Shown piece after piece: positions 52,199 to 63,139 of a stretch of 64,000 nucleotides of DNA. The notes under the pieces were generated by a model. The model had not been told where the DNA came from. It saw nothing but the letters and a program-made list of their open reading frames with translations, and did no database searches. The DNA is from Candidatus Pandoraea novymonadis (GTDB lineage: Bacteria > Pseudomonadota > Gammaproteobacteria > Burkholderiales > Burkholderiaceae). Location of the stretch: contig NZ_MUHY01000001.1 of NCBI RefSeq assembly GCF_003004665.1, positions 310,001-374,000 of the forward strand, in the 5' to 3' direction. The translations under genes and the position numbers were made by a program. Numbering within the stretch: position 1 is the stretch's first letter; each line of letters starts with the position of its first letter.

Positions 52199-52782
52199 AA
52201 TAAAAATCCTTGAAATCCAGAAAATTCGATGTTCGGATGAACATCCTGGCAATTATACCTCAAAATCTCACCAAAAAAACCACTCTAAAATGTAAATCTA
52301 CTAGAATTGATTCAACAGCGAACTGAAAACTACACACAGATAAATAGCCCTAGCAAAAAACATCTTACATCTAAACTCTGCTCTCTATTTTTCTCAGCAA
52401 GTAAGATGTCCTGAAAGCAGGATTTCTGAAATAGGAAACTCAACATTGCTAATGCGGAAATTTACGGAATATTTCTATCCTCTATCTTTAGCTGTATGCC
52501 TCTGTGCTGTTATAAAGAGATGACTCTATCCTATTTTCGGATACGCTTAAATACATCAAAATATTCATCAAAGCGCAAAAATATAAAAGATTATCTCTAG
52601 CATCTAGAACCATCAGTTATTTCGTTTATTTTCTTATTTACATCACTTTGACCTGACGAACGAACTTTTTAAACTGCAAAAAGAGATCTATCCATTAAAT
52701 TATTGGAGACGTATCCCCATTCCAATGGACTCGTCTGATATTTGACACAATAAGAGAAAAAAGTTATTCAGTACATCTCATT
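52199..52782. other. gene-free region upstream of rpsP
   Basis: About 580 bases. It should hold the rpsP promoter. Visible structures are an 8-bp inverted repeat CATCTTAC/GTAAGATG (about 52367-52410) and a TCCTG-AAAG-CAGGA hairpin just after it. No gene remains recognised. Confidence 0.5.
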
Positions 52783-53319
52783 TCATATTTCTCTTTGCAT
52801 CCATTCTGTCCAGCCATCAATACCAAGACACCGCAAGGTGTAGATGTTTCTCTGATAAATATCCGCAGTTTGAGGAAACGCATCAACAACCCGACTAATA
52901 CTTGCCTCTTGCAGTAAATGCAATATTGGATACGGAGAACGATTCGTGTAATTATCAATATCGTTCTTTTTCGTTCCTTTAAATTGATAATTTGGATGAA
53001 ACGTTGCAATTTGTATCACACCACTCAACCCCATTTTTTCGAGCAACAGTTCTGCAAAAAAAATAAAATTATTATAGTCGAAATAATCTTGCAGCACATT
53101 CGGTAGAATCAATAGAGTTGTATCATTCGAATCATTTCCAAAATTAATCAAGTTCTGCAGCTCTTGTTCAAGAGACTGTAGTGCAGCATCAGGTGTGGTC
53201 GCATCACTAACAGAATAATGGATTTTCCCCTTAACGTACACCGATTTTGCAAACGGACATAGATTCAAACCAATTACTGCACGGGTCACCCAATGAGAAA
53301 CATCCGCTTTGATCTTCAA
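52783..53319 (-). CDS. DUF1415 family protein
   Basis: Protein of unknown function. The 178 residues show the family N-terminus VTRAVIGLNLCPFAKSVYVK, IQIATFHPNYQFKG, NRSPYPILHLLQEASI and a final W near the C-terminus. The conserved NLCPFA Cys suggests a redox or metal role, but this is not known. It stands alone between rpsP and glyA. Confidence 0.88.
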   Translation of the reverse strand: MKIKADVSHWVTRAVIGLNLCPFAKSVYVKGKIHYSVSDATTPDAALQSLEQELQNLINFGNDSNDTTLLILPNVLQDYFDYNNFIFFAELLLEKMGLSGVIQIATFHPNYQFKGTKKNDIDNYTNRSPYPILHLLQEASISRVVDAFPQTADIYQRNIYTLRCLGIDGWTEWMQREI

Positions 53320-53785
53320 AAAATCTAAGGTAGAAATAACAGATATCCTTATGTTAAATTAATCTTCTATTAAAGAAGAAAAATATCTGAAAACCTTCAG
53401 ATATAAAAAACGCAACACACCATCAGGTAAAGTGTGCTTTAAAAGTATTCTGAATTAAAATAAGAAATGTTTATTTTCACTTCTGTACAGTAAAATTATT
53501 CAAGAGATTTTTGAAATCTCGCTCATATAATCCAAAATAACAGAAATAACTTTGAACCATACAAAAACTCCAATTTATGTATCAAAAAATCAGGATACCT
53601 ACCATACTGAAAGTACTGGTGCTAATTGAATATAAATGTCATAGATTCAAGCACTTCCGATCTATTGACTATAGCAGCACACCCAGTACGTTTACAGAGG
53701 ACAGCACTCCAAAAAATGTTCCATAAAAAACAGAGAAATCGTCAGCTCAAACTTTAGCGTAAAGCATCAAAGGATTATTGCGAAA
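53320..53785. other. gene-free gap glyA / DUF1415
   Basis: About 465 AT-rich bases. The only signal is the terminator-like stem at 53405-53437. Confidence 0.5.
53405..53437 (-). terminator. possible Rho-independent terminator downstream of glyA
   Basis: Minus strand CACAC and GTGTG arms around an 11-base loop, followed four bases on by TTTTTT. It lies about 350 bases after the glyA stop. The stem is short. Confidence 0.4.
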
Positions 53786-55036
53786 TTAGCCACGGTAAAC
53801 AGGAAATCGCCGAGTCAATTGAGCTACTTTTTCACACACGGCAGCAAGATTATGTGCATCTTCTGGTTTTTCTAAGACATCAGCAATCAAATTACCGACC
53901 ACTTCTGCTTCATCTTCCTTGAAACCACGTGTTGTCATTGCTGGCGTCCCTAGTCGGATACCACTCGTCACAAATGGCTTTTCAGGATCATTGGGAATAG
54001 TATTTTTGTTAACGGTAATGTGAGCCCTACCCAGTGCTACTTCAGCCGTCTTACCAGTAATATTTTTAGCACGCAAATCCACCAGCATTACGTGGGATTC
54101 CGTACGACCAGAAACAATTCGCAAACCGCGCTTAGCTAATGTTTCTGCCAAAACAGAAGCATTCTTTAAGACTTGCGTTTGGTATTCCTTGAAGGCTGGA
54201 CTCAGTGCTTCTCTAAAGGCCACAGCCTTACCAGCAATCACATGCATCAGAGGCCCTCCCTGGATGCCAGGGAAAATAGCTGAATTAATCGCTTTCTCAT
54301 GTTCAGTCTTCATGAGAATAACCCCGCCACGTGGACCTCGCAAGCTCTTATGTGTGGTTGTGGTGACGAAATCAGCATATGGAACTGGATTAGGATATAC
54401 CCCAGCAGCAATTAAGCCAGAATAATGTGCCATATCCACCATGAATAGCGAACCAACTGACTTTGCAATCTGCGCCATCCGCTCGAAATCTATACGAAGT
54501 GCGTAGGCCGAGGCACCTGCTAGAATCAGTTTTGGTTTATGCTGATCAGCCAACTTGGCTGCGGCTTCATAATCGATTTCTTCCTTATCATTCAGACCAT
54601 AGCTCAAAACATTAAACCATTTGCCAGATATATTGACCGGCGAACCATGAGTTAAATGACCACCATGAGCAAGGCTCATTCCCATGATTGTTTCGCCCGG
54701 CTTAAGCATGGCAAAATACACCCCTTGGTTAGCCTGAGAGCCAGAATTTGGTTGTACATTAGCAGCTTCAGCACCAAACAGTTCCTTAACTCGTGCTATG
54801 GCTAGCGCTTCGACTTCGTCAACAAACTCGCAACCACCATAATACCGCTTACCCGGATAACCCTCTGCATACTTATTAGTGAGCTGGGAACCCTGCGCTT
54901 CCATCACGGCAGGACTCGCATAGTTTTCTGAGGCAATCAACTCGATGTGATCTTCTTGACGTTGATTCTCCTTTTTAATCGCAGCCCATACATCGGGATC
55001 AATCGCGGCAAGAGTGAATTTCTCTTTGTCAAACAT
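53786..55036 (-). CDS. glyA: serine hydroxymethyltransferase
   Basis: PLP enzyme making glycine and methylene-THF from serine. The 416 residues contain [30 protein letters not shown], and the PLP lysine in [14 protein letters not shown]. Start at ATG 55036 ([15 protein letters not shown]) with GGGA upstream; the earlier ATG at 55051 carries part of that ribosome-binding site. Feeds C1 units to thyA. Confidence 0.97.
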   Translation of the reverse strand: MFDKEKFTLAAIDPDVWAAIKKENQRQEDHIELIASENYASPAVMEAQGSQLTNKYAEGYPGKRYYGGCEFVDEVEALAIARVKELFGAEAANVQPNSGSQANQGVYFAMLKPGETIMGMSLAHGGHLTHGSPVNISGKWFNVLSYGLNDKEEIDYEAAAKLADQHKPKLILAGASAYALRIDFERMAQIAKSVGSLFMVDMAHYSGLIAAGVYPNPVPYADFVTTTTHKSLRGPRGGVILMKTEHEKAINSAIFPGIQGGPLMHVIAGKAVAFREALSPAFKEYQTQVLKNASVLAETLAKRGLRIVSGRTESHVMLVDLRAKNITGKTAEVALGRAHITVNKNTIPNDPEKPFVTSGIRLGTPAMTTRGFKEDEAEVVGNLIADVLEKPEDAHNLAAVCEKVAQLTRRFPVYRG

Positions 55037-55693
55037 GAATTTCCCATTCAATTGAACAAATTTCTCAGGATAAACGAAGCTAAACTCCTACCATCTTTAT
55101 GGAAGATGGGTATAGGGAAGAGAAACTGCTATCACGCTAACCCGAGGCGAATAGAGCAAATAAGCATAAGAAAGACTCTAAATCTCATACCCTAATAGCT
55201 GGCACCTGTCACGGAGGAAAAATTAGGTCTTCTGAGGTAAGTTTATGCCAGCTTTGTATGTTAAGCAACTATATTATCTCTCGCCTATGAGCGAATTCAA
55301 TATTTACCGGGGCTACAACCTAAAGACTACGTTATTCCTATAATCAAGGGATTATTCCGAGTAAGAGATAAAAATGCCATTAGAAAGTAACTCAGGTTGA
55401 TTCACATCCAACAAAACCGGAAACCTATAGAAATCTCTAGAGATGATGCGTAATTGATACCTATAGAAATAGTTGCATTCAACGAATGAATCATAATTTA
55501 CTCGTAAATTTTCGATCAAAAAAACAAAAAAATTTTCATCGCAACATAAGTGCTCTTCTACGATTTTCGGAATATTTAACGGAATTTTTAGTGCAGGACA
55601 TTGTTGGTTTTGTTGGTTTTCTTACTTTTCCATTCCTAAGTACATTAAATTTCGGCATAATGCCAAACGTCCATCAGGAATGTGAATAACTAA
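55037..55693. other. gene-free region between glyA and the cyo operon
   Basis: About 650 bases. A 32-codon frame (55245-55343) follows a GAGGT at good spacing but has no recognisable relative. The cyo promoter should lie here or in the next stretch; I cannot place it. nrdR, often next to glyA in Burkholderia, is absent. Confidence 0.45.
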
Positions 55694-55872
55694 ACTCACC
55701 GGGGTGCCTTGGCGATGGCTGCTCATGCCACCATTTCAATCTTTGCAACCACCGTGGTGGCTACATGCTGGCTACATGCTTTTTTTCTTAAACCTTACCA
55801 AGCTCCTGCCCCGCATCAGGCCAGTAAGTTCATGTTATGCCTGTCGTTTTGGCCAACTACCGCTCTGTCATG
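55694..55872 (+). pseudogene. small open frame before cyoA, possible gene remnant
   Basis: Fifty-nine codons open between stops. From ATG 55715 it reads MAAHATISIFATTVVATCWL, then HAFFLKPYQAPAPHQASK, with GC-richer codons than the surrounding gaps. It looks like the hydrophobic end of a membrane protein. It ends 2 bases before the cyoA ATG. Family not recognised; it could be a short real gene. Confidence 0.35.
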
Positions 55873-55874
55873 AT

Positions 55875-56957
55875 ATGAAGAAATACAGAACCTCCCGATT
55901 GCTCAGGCTTTTAAACTTATGTACTCTCCTCTTATTGACAGGCTGCGATATGGCCGTGCTCAATCCGAAAGGACTCATTGGTGAAGAGAACAAATCATTG
56001 ATTCTCACATCCACTTTCCTGATGTTGATCGTTGTGATTCCAGTGATCTTCTTAACTTTGTACTTTGCATGGAAGTACCGTGCCAGGAACACTTCTGCAA
56101 AATATGAACCAAAATGGTGTCATTCAACTGTCATTGAAGTAATCGTCTGGGCCATTCCAGTCGTTATTGTTACAATTTTAGCTAAGATTACGTGGATTTC
56201 AACGCATGAGCTAGATCCATACAAACCACTGGATCATAGAAAAAAACCAATCACCATCCAAGTGGTATCTATGAATTGGAAGTGGCTATTCATCTACCCG
56301 GAGCAAAAGATAGCGACGATCAATCAACTCGCGATTCCAGTCGATACTCCAGTCAATTTTAAAATTACCTCGGAATCGATTATGAATTCATTCTTTATTC
56401 CGCAATTAGGTAGTCAGATTTACTCGATGGCGGGCATGGAAACCAAGTTACACCTCATTGCTAACGAGCCTGGTATTTATGATGGTCTCTCTGCAAATTA
56501 CAGTGGTGCTGGATTCTCTGGCATGCGCTTCAAAACCCTCGCTCTATCAGAACATGACTTCCATCAGTGGATAGAAAAGGTTCGTAGCGCTGATAAAATA
56601 CTCGATAACGACGCTTACCAAGCCTTAGTCGCTCCGAAAGAAAAAAATACTGTAACATACTACAGCTCTGTGGACCCATACCTCTATCTGACGATCTTGC
56701 ATACACCTATGGTCGCAGGAACCACGAAAGGGAGAATTGGGACAGCATCACTCAATGGCCTAATCATGCCTTGGTGTGACGATAAGACTCGCAAACAAAA
56801 TAATCAAATTCGCACAGTTGTACCATCGACACATACGAAAAAAACCACAGATCACTCGCTAAAATTAGCCATGGAAGGCTTTCGCTCTCTGGGAAACACC
56901 ACCGTCGAGTCCATGACGCCTTCTGACACCACGGCACATACGTCTTCAAAGGAGTAA
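55875..56957 (+). CDS. cyoA: cytochrome o ubiquinol oxidase subunit II
   Basis: Membrane-anchored subunit of the bo-type quinol oxidase. From ATG 55875 the 360 residues begin with a lipoprotein signal ending in LLLTGC, then two membrane helices and a cupredoxin domain (VSMNWKWLFIYPEQ, SMAGMETKLHLIANE, SANYSGAGFSGM). No CuA ligands, as expected for a quinol oxidase. The C-terminal tail of about 50 residues is Thr/Ser-rich. The in-frame sequence upstream of 55875 does not resemble CyoA. Confidence 0.93.
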   Translation: MKKYRTSRLLRLLNLCTLLLLTGCDMAVLNPKGLIGEENKSLILTSTFLMLIVVIPVIFLTLYFAWKYRARNTSAKYEPKWCHSTVIEVIVWAIPVVIVTILAKITWISTHELDPYKPLDHRKKPITIQVVSMNWKWLFIYPEQKIATINQLAIPVDTPVNFKITSESIMNSFFIPQLGSQIYSMAGMETKLHLIANEPGIYDGLSANYSGAGFSGMRFKTLALSEHDFHQWIEKVRSADKILDNDAYQALVAPKEKNTVTYYSSVDPYLYLTILHTPMVAGTTKGRIGTASLNGLIMPWCDDKTRKQNNQIRTVVPSTHTKKTTDHSLKLAMEGFRSLGNTTVESMTPSDTTAHTSSKE

Positions 56958-56960
56958 TCG

Positions 56961-58934
56961 ATGTTTGGCAAGTTAACGCTAGAAGCGATTCCATACCACG
57001 AACCGATTGTTGTCGGTGCCGTAGGTGCAATGTTGTTGGGTGGGCTAGTTTTGATAGCACTGATAACCTATTTCAGAAAATGGAAATACCTCTGGAATGA
57101 ATGGATTACCTCCGTTGACCATAAAAAGATTGGGGTGATGTATATTATAGTAGCACTCATCATGCTGCTGAGAGGATTTTCCGATGCCATCATGATGCGT
57201 AGCCAGTTAGCAATCGCTCATAATTCCGCTGGCTTCTTGCCACCAGATCATTATGACCAAATATTTACCGCACACGGCGTAATCATGATTTTCTTCATGG
57301 CTATGCCATTCATGACAGGCTTAGTCAACTTCATCGTGCCTCTGCAAATCGGTGCACGCGATGTTGCGTTTCCGTTCTTAAATACTCTATCGTTTTGGTT
57401 ATTTGCGGCGGGTGCACTGCTCATCAATATTTCGCTTGGCGTAGGTGAATTCGCAAAAACAGGTTGGTTGGCCTATCCACCATTATCAGGAATTCAATAT
57501 AGTCCAGGCGTGGGGGTTGATTACTACATCTGGGCCCTGCAGATTTCTGGATTAGGGACGTTACTCACAGGGGTAAACTTCCTTGTCACAATACTCAGAA
57601 TGCGAGCTCCTGGTATGAATTTGATGAAGATGCCCGTGTTCACATGGACCTCTCTATGCACCATGGTAATGGTATGTGCCGCTTTCCCGGTATTAACTGT
57701 TACACTCGGCCTCCTCTCGCTCGATCGCTACCTGGATTTTCATTTCTTCACAAATGATCTGGGTGGTAATCCAATGATGTACATCAACCTCATATGGATT
57801 TGGGGGCATCCAGAGGTGTATATTTTGATACTACCGGCTTTCGGTATTTTTTCAGAAATTATCACAACTTTCTCCAGTAAGAAATTGTTTGGCTACAAAG
57901 GAATGGTCTACGCTACGGCTGCAATCATGGTCCTCTCTCTCCTGGTCTGGGCACACCATTTTTTCACAATGGGCTCTGGAGCGAATGTGAATGCCTTCTT
58001 CGGGATCGCGACGATGATCATCGCAATCCCAACAGGTGTAAAAATCTTCAATTGGCTATTCACAATGTACCGTGGTCGTGTGCAAATGACGACACCGGTT
58101 TTATGGACCCTAGGGTTCATCGTTACATTTGTTATCGGAGGCATGACTGGTGTTTTGCTAGCCGTGCCAGGTGCTGATTTCGTACTGCATAACTCACTAT
58201 TCTTGGTTGCTCACTTCCATAACACCATTATCGGTGGTGTACTTTTTGGTTACGTAGCAGGCATGAACTATTGGTTCCCGAAAGCCTTTGGTTTTAAACT
58301 CGATGAGCGTACGGGTAAAGCAAGCTTCTGGTGTTGGCTAATTGGTTTTTATCTAGCCTTCATTCCTTTGTATATCCTTGGTCTTATGGGCATGACACGT
58401 CGTCTGAGCAGCTACGATAATCCACTATGGCAACCATTTTTATTGGTGGCATGGGTTGGTGCATTATTCATTGCTGCTGGCATCTGTTTTCAAGTGCTAC
58501 AGCTGTTAATTTCTATAAAAAACCGAGAAAATCTAAAAGATTTAACTGGGGATCCATGGAACGGCCGCACACTAGAATGGATGACAACCTCTCCCCCGGC
58601 TAATTACAACTTTGCTACAATTCCAGAGGTCCATGACATCGACGAACTAGCATATCGTAAAGAAAATAACATTAATTTTGATTTAAAAAGTGACTATGTT
58701 CCTATCCATATGCCGAAAAACACCAGCGCTGGCTTCATTATCAGTGCGTTCTCACTGGTGTTCAGCTTTGCCATGATCTGGTACATCTGGTGGCTAGCCA
58801 TTTTGGGTTTTATAGGTATGATCGCCACATTTATTTACCGTAGCAATGATGATTGCATCGACTACTATGTTCCTTCCCATGAAGTGTTAGCAACTGAGTC
58901 GGAATATTATCGTCGACGCATCGCAAAGAACTAG
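56961..58934 (+). CDS. cyoB: cytochrome o ubiquinol oxidase subunit I
   Basis: Catalytic haem-copper subunit reducing O2 and pumping protons. The 657 residues have about 15 membrane helices and show [15 protein letters not shown], the CuB-site [26 protein letters not shown], and HFHNTIIGG. Starts 3 bases after cyoA. Confidence 0.97.
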   Translation: MFGKLTLEAIPYHEPIVVGAVGAMLLGGLVLIALITYFRKWKYLWNEWITSVDHKKIGVMYIIVALIMLLRGFSDAIMMRSQLAIAHNSAGFLPPDHYDQIFTAHGVIMIFFMAMPFMTGLVNFIVPLQIGARDVAFPFLNTLSFWLFAAGALLINISLGVGEFAKTGWLAYPPLSGIQYSPGVGVDYYIWALQISGLGTLLTGVNFLVTILRMRAPGMNLMKMPVFTWTSLCTMVMVCAAFPVLTVTLGLLSLDRYLDFHFFTNDLGGNPMMYINLIWIWGHPEVYILILPAFGIFSEIITTFSSKKLFGYKGMVYATAAIMVLSLLVWAHHFFTMGSGANVNAFFGIATMIIAIPTGVKIFNWLFTMYRGRVQMTTPVLWTLGFIVTFVIGGMTGVLLAVPGADFVLHNSLFLVAHFHNTIIGGVLFGYVAGMNYWFPKAFGFKLDERTGKASFWCWLIGFYLAFIPLYILGLMGMTRRLSSYDNPLWQPFLLVAWVGALFIAAGICFQVLQLLISIKNRENLKDLTGDPWNGRTLEWMTTSPPANYNFATIPEVHDIDELAYRKENNINFDLKSDYVPIHMPKNTSAGFIISAFSLVFSFAMIWYIWWLAILGFIGMIATFIYRSNDDCIDYYVPSHEVLATESEYYRRRIAKN

Positions 58935-58944
58935 GCTTACTATC

Positions 58945-59559
58945 ATGAGCGATGTTTTGAAATCTACTGACACTCACGTGCATACACACGAACACCAGAA
59001 CGATATCGGTGCTAACACGATCTTCGGTTTCTGGAGCTATTTGATGACTGACCTGGTTCTTTTCGCATGTCTGTTCGCAACCTTTTCGGTGCTCCGCAAT
59101 GCGACCGCAGGAGGACCAACTGCTTACGAGTTGTTCGATCTCAAGTTCGTATTAATCGAAACTTTCATTTTATTATTTTCATCAATCACTTATGGCTTTT
59201 CCATGATCGGCCTACACGGTCGCAAGAAAAAAGTGGTGTTATGTTGGCTAGTGGTGACGTTCTTACTTGGAACAGCGTTCACTAGCATGGAAATCTATGA
59301 ATTTCATCATTTAATCAAGGAAGGTGCTGGACCGAGTCGTAGCGCCTTCCTTTCTTCTTTCTTTGCATTAGTTGGCACACACGGCTTACACGTAGCCAGT
59401 GGACTTCTATGGCTTTTAGCCTTGATCTATCAAATCAACAAGAAGGGTCTCACAGCCACTAACTCTATTCGTTTAAATTGTATGTCATTGTTTTGGCATT
59501 TTTTAGACGTTATCTGGATTGCTGTATTTACCATCGTGTATCTGATGGGAGTAATGTAA
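58945..59559 (+). CDS. cyoC: cytochrome o ubiquinol oxidase subunit III
   Basis: Five-helix subunit III. The 204 residues include [40 protein letters not shown] and [20 protein letters not shown]. Eleven bases after cyoB; its stop directly abuts the cyoD start. Confidence 0.96.
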   Translation: MSDVLKSTDTHVHTHEHQNDIGANTIFGFWSYLMTDLVLFACLFATFSVLRNATAGGPTAYELFDLKFVLIETFILLFSSITYGFSMIGLHGRKKKVVLCWLVVTFLLGTAFTSMEIYEFHHLIKEGAGPSRSAFLSSFFALVGTHGLHVASGLLWLLALIYQINKKGLTATNSIRLNCMSLFWHFLDVIWIAVFTIVYLMGVM

Positions 59560-59934
59560 ATGGGCCATATTCAAAGTATTCAGACTCATGATAATACTGA
59601 GAGCCAAAATATCGCTTTCAGCAGTCACGGAACGATTAAATCATATTTAATTGGCTTCGTCTTATCAGCCATTTTGACCTTCATTCCATTCAAACTTGTA
59701 ATGGATAATAACCTACCAAAAAGTATCATTCTCATGGTCATGATACTTTTCGCTACGCTTCAAATTGTTGTTCATCTCCTGTGCTTCCTACACATGGACG
59801 GTTCATTGACTCAGCGTTGGAACGTCATAGCATTTGCATTCACAATGCTAATTGTTGCAATTATTTTAGTTGGCTCACTCTGGATTATGTTCAATGCGAA
59901 TGAATTAATGATGCTACCAATCCCGTTTGACTAA
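59560..59934 (+). CDS. cyoD: cytochrome o ubiquinol oxidase subunit IV
   Basis: Small three-helix subunit IV. The 124 residues include YLIGFVLSAILTFIPF, LQIVVHLLCFLHMD and NVIAFAFTMLIVAIILVGSLWIM. Starts with no gap after cyoC. Haem O synthase (cyoE) is not in the window. Confidence 0.94.
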   Translation: MGHIQSIQTHDNTESQNIAFSSHGTIKSYLIGFVLSAILTFIPFKLVMDNNLPKSIILMVMILFATLQIVVHLLCFLHMDGSLTQRWNVIAFAFTMLIVAIILVGSLWIMFNANELMMLPIPFD

Positions 59935-60702
59935 TACTTGTGTTTATAACGTGAAGAATAATAGTGCCATCAAACTAAGACAAAAGAGTAACGAATATAA
60001 AAACTTTCCATACACTGTCCATCAGGAATAAATAGACAATGAGATCCCCAGTATCCAATTACATTTACAAAAAAATACTTTTGATTTTCAGATAGGTTCT
60101 TTCAAAAAATAAATCTAATTGATCCACTGGACGAAGAACCGTAAAAAAACTCGTTACAATCTTGGATTGTACCTTAGTGTCTATGCCAGAACCTATTCTC
60201 AGGAATAGTGATCCAATCGAGGTTTAGTAGAGTCGTTGGTATTTTATAAATGAAAGAAGTCTTAAAACAGGCCCCCTGACCTCAAAAACACTAACGGTAC
60301 TCCGTGCTTTGGAAACATAAATCACTCAACTTGAAATTAAACTGAGTTATCAGGATGATTTACTCCAAATACTTAACGACCTCGTCGCTCAGAAATAAAA
60401 CAATATTAGTTGCAAATCCATTTACCTCAAAAAAACAGTGTTTTGCAATTCTTTAGCCGATAAAATTCCACATGCATAGATGAAGTAACATGCAGCAAAA
60501 GTGTGTTCATTCAGACTTTTCAAGTATCCAAGAATACTCATCATCATTACTACCAACGATTAAAAAATACATACATTGATATGTAATATGGAAAGGAATG
60601 TCGTGAATAGATAGCAATTCACAACTCGATATTCAATCAAAGCAATCACTAGACAATAAGGTCTATCGACAAATACTATCTCATTTAATCCGATTAAATT
60701 TA
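59935..60702. other. 0.77-kb region after cyoD
   Basis: No intact gene. It contains the slyX-like remnant at 60321-60398. A near-palindrome ATTTAATC-C-GATTAAAT lies at 60683-60699, 3 bases after the fpr stop on the minus strand, possibly ending that gene's transcript. Confidence 0.5.
60321..60398 (+). pseudogene. slyX: probable slyX remnant
   Basis: Between two in-frame stops the frame reads ITQLEIKLSYQDDLLQILND then LVAQK, closely matching the SlyX pattern ...LEIRLAFQDD...LN..V..Q. The sequence before it (RALET then a stop) and after it is broken. SlyX is a small coiled-coil protein of unknown role. Confidence 0.5.
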
Positions 60703-61473
60703 TTACGCAACGAATGCGCGCTCCACTAGATAATGTCCAGGAGTGTGATTGTGACCTTCAATGAAAGCATTTTTCTCCAATAGAATAGACATTTCTTTTA
60801 GCATTTCCGGACTACCACATATCATGATACGATCGTCCTCCTTAGAAAAAGGAGGCAAATCGATGTCGACGAAGAATTTATTGGTTTGAATCAACTCAGT
60901 AATTCGTCCCTGATTTTTAAAGTCTTCTCGCGTTATCGTTGGATAATAAATAAGTTTATTGCGGACGAATTCACCAAGATACTCATCTTCAGATAAATCT
61001 TCTGTAATCAGATTACGATAGGCTAACTCATCAACAAAACGGCAGGTGTGTGTAAGTATGATCTTTTCATAGCATTCGTAAATTTCAGGATCTCGAATAA
61101 TGCTCATAAAAGGTGCTAGCCCAGTCCCTGTCGAAAGCAAATAAAGATTCTTTCCAGGGAGTAAATTATCGACAATCAGCGTGCCTGTAGCCTTCCGACC
61201 AATAATTACAGAATCACCTGGCTTTAAGTGACGCAGACGAGATGTCAAAAGACCATGCTCTACTTTAATGCTCAAAAATTCCAATGTTTCCTCATAATTC
61301 GCGCTCACCATACTATAAGCGCGTAAAACAGGTTTACCTTCAATTTCCAATCCAATCATTGTGAATTGACCGTTAACATAACGGAATGAGGAATCACGGG
61401 TTGTTTTAAAGCTGAATAGTGTATCCGTCCAATGATGAACTTCTAATACTTTTTGTTGATTCTGTGAAATCAT
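60703..61473 (-). CDS. fpr: ferredoxin/flavodoxin-NADP+ reductase
   Basis: FAD enzyme linking NADPH to ferredoxin or flavodoxin. The 256 residues show the FAD motif RAYSMVS, the NADP-binding STGTGLAPFMSI, ICGSPEM and the C-terminal HYLVERAFVA. A candidate electron source for Fdx, the RnfB-like protein and the Rieske oxygenase. Confidence 0.95.
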   Translation of the reverse strand: MISQNQQKVLEVHHWTDTLFSFKTTRDSSFRYVNGQFTMIGLEIEGKPVLRAYSMVSANYEETLEFLSIKVEHGLLTSRLRHLKPGDSVIIGRKATGTLIVDNLLPGKNLYLLSTGTGLAPFMSIIRDPEIYECYEKIILTHTCRFVDELAYRNLITEDLSEDEYLGEFVRNKLIYYPTITREDFKNQGRITELIQTNKFFVDIDLPPFSKEDDRIMICGSPEMLKEMSILLEKNAFIEGHNHTPGHYLVERAFVA

Positions 61474-61675
61474 AATAAATAAGCATCGGTGTAAACTGTC
61501 TCAATGATAAAAAAGGCGACTGCCAAATAAATAATTACAATTAATATTACGGGTTAATTAACTTTTATATCCCCTACATTGGGAATAATTTTCGTCCGAG
61601 AATTCAATTAATTATCCAGTAAAAAGAAGCCTTTATATCTACAGATGGTGAAACATCTCGAAAACCTCTCGAAAC

Positions 61676-62707
61676 TTACTCAACACAAAAACCGTTAGGA
61701 TTATTCACTTGCCAGCGCCAATGATCCACACACATCCGTGGCAAATCATATTGTGCATACCATCCAAGTAAACGCTTAGCCTCCACAGTAGAAGCATAGC
61801 AGGATGCTATATCACCTGGACGCCGTTCCACAAGTGTATAGGGCACACTACGACCACTGGCTTCCTCAAATGCAGAAATAATCTGTAATACACTATAACC
61901 ATGTCCAGTGCCCAAATTCACTGTAAAGCTATGATCAAGTTTCCGCAAGCCATCTAGGGCGGCAAGATGTCCTTTCGCCAAATCAACCACATGAATATAG
62001 TCCCGCACACCGGTGCCGTCTGGCGTAGGCCAATCACAACCGAACACCTGCAATTTCGGCAAATGTCCCGCTGCTACGCGAGCAACAAATGGCATCAGAT
62101 TACTTGGGATACCCAAAGGATGTTCACCCAACAAACCACTTTCATGTGCACCAACCGGATTAAAATACCTTAGTGTCGCAATACGCCACGTTGGATCAGC
62201 TGAAGCGAGATCAGAAAGAATTTTTTCTCCAATCAGCTTTGTCTGACCGTAGGGATTAGTTGCGAAAAGTGGGGAAGACTCATAAATAGGTACAGTCACA
62301 GGATTACCATAAACATTAGCTGACGAACTAAACACAAGCGTTTTGACATTGCTTACTATCATCGTTTCGATCAAAGTAAGCAAGCTATCAATGTTGTTGC
62401 GATAATAGACAATGGGTTTGATGACTGACTCACCCACTGCTTTAAGGGCAGCCAAATGAATTACTCCAGTGATATGGTACCGATCAAAGATGTTTAACAA
62501 AATCGCGCGAGAACAGGCATCGCCTTCCACAAAAATAAGCTCCCGTCCCGTGATACAACTAACACGCTTCAGTGAATTAGGATGGCTATTAGTAAGATTA
62601 TCAAGCACTAGCACTTGATATCCATGATTGAGCAGTTCAACGCAGGTATGTGAGCCGATAAATCCGGCGCCACCGGTCACGAGAATAGTCCCCTGAGTAT
62701 TCTTCAT
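61676..62707 (-). CDS. galE: UDP-glucose 4-epimerase
   Basis: Interconverts UDP-glucose and UDP-galactose. The 343 residues contain TGGAGFIGSHTCVELL, FSSSANVYG, the catalytic Tyr and Lys in NPYGQTKLIGE, and RYFNPVGAHESG. Stands alone; no Leloir pathway genes nearby, so its product probably goes into lipopolysaccharide or other surface sugars. Confidence 0.95.
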   Translation of the reverse strand: MKNTQGTILVTGGAGFIGSHTCVELLNHGYQVLVLDNLTNSHPNSLKRVSCITGRELIFVEGDACSRAILLNIFDRYHITGVIHLAALKAVGESVIKPIVYYRNNIDSLLTLIETMIVSNVKTLVFSSSANVYGNPVTVPIYESSPLFATNPYGQTKLIGEKILSDLASADPTWRIATLRYFNPVGAHESGLLGEHPLGIPSNLMPFVARVAAGHLPKLQVFGCDWPTPDGTGVRDYIHVVDLAKGHLAALDGLRKLDHSFTVNLGTGHGYSVLQIISAFEEASGRSVPYTLVERRPGDIASCYASTVEAKRLLGWYAQYDLPRMCVDHWRWQVNNPNGFCVE

Positions 62708-63139
62708 ATGCTATAGAATGTCTCTCTGCTTAGATACCCAAAAAAGGGGTTCAAAGTATCAGTGGAGAATCTCTTAGACCCTCCACTGAATGACTTTAAA
62801 AAATAATTAATCCTAAAATATTACTCAACACAATTCTCAAGAAAGTGCAAAAAGCGAGACTTTCTTTTATATTACATACAGAAAATAATATAACTCACAA
62901 TCACACTCTGCTCACAAAGTATCTAAGGCTCTATAATGTACTCATTTTCGACTAGCATCGGTGCCAGACAATTCCTCACAGACTTATTTACTAATTGAGT
63001 GAGGACGGCTTTGAAACAATAGCCATAAGACGCCACTAAGCATGTATTATGGCGCAAATAGAACACCATCTCCCCAAATTTGGGAAGTGTTGAAGTTGCT
63101 GTTGTCGCGGTAATCACTACCACTCAAGGGAAAACAGAT
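62708..63139. other. gene-free gap galE / HU
   Basis: About 430 bases. A minus-strand 66-codon frame (62923-63123) is unconvincing. A 12-bp palindrome CCCAAATTTGGG lies at 63073-63084, 55 bases before the HU start, and could be an operator. No tRNA or Lon remains seen. Confidence 0.45.

Noticed and set aside
62923-63123. Minus-strand 66-codon frame upstream of HU
   Set aside because: No family similarity; lies in the HU promoter region.
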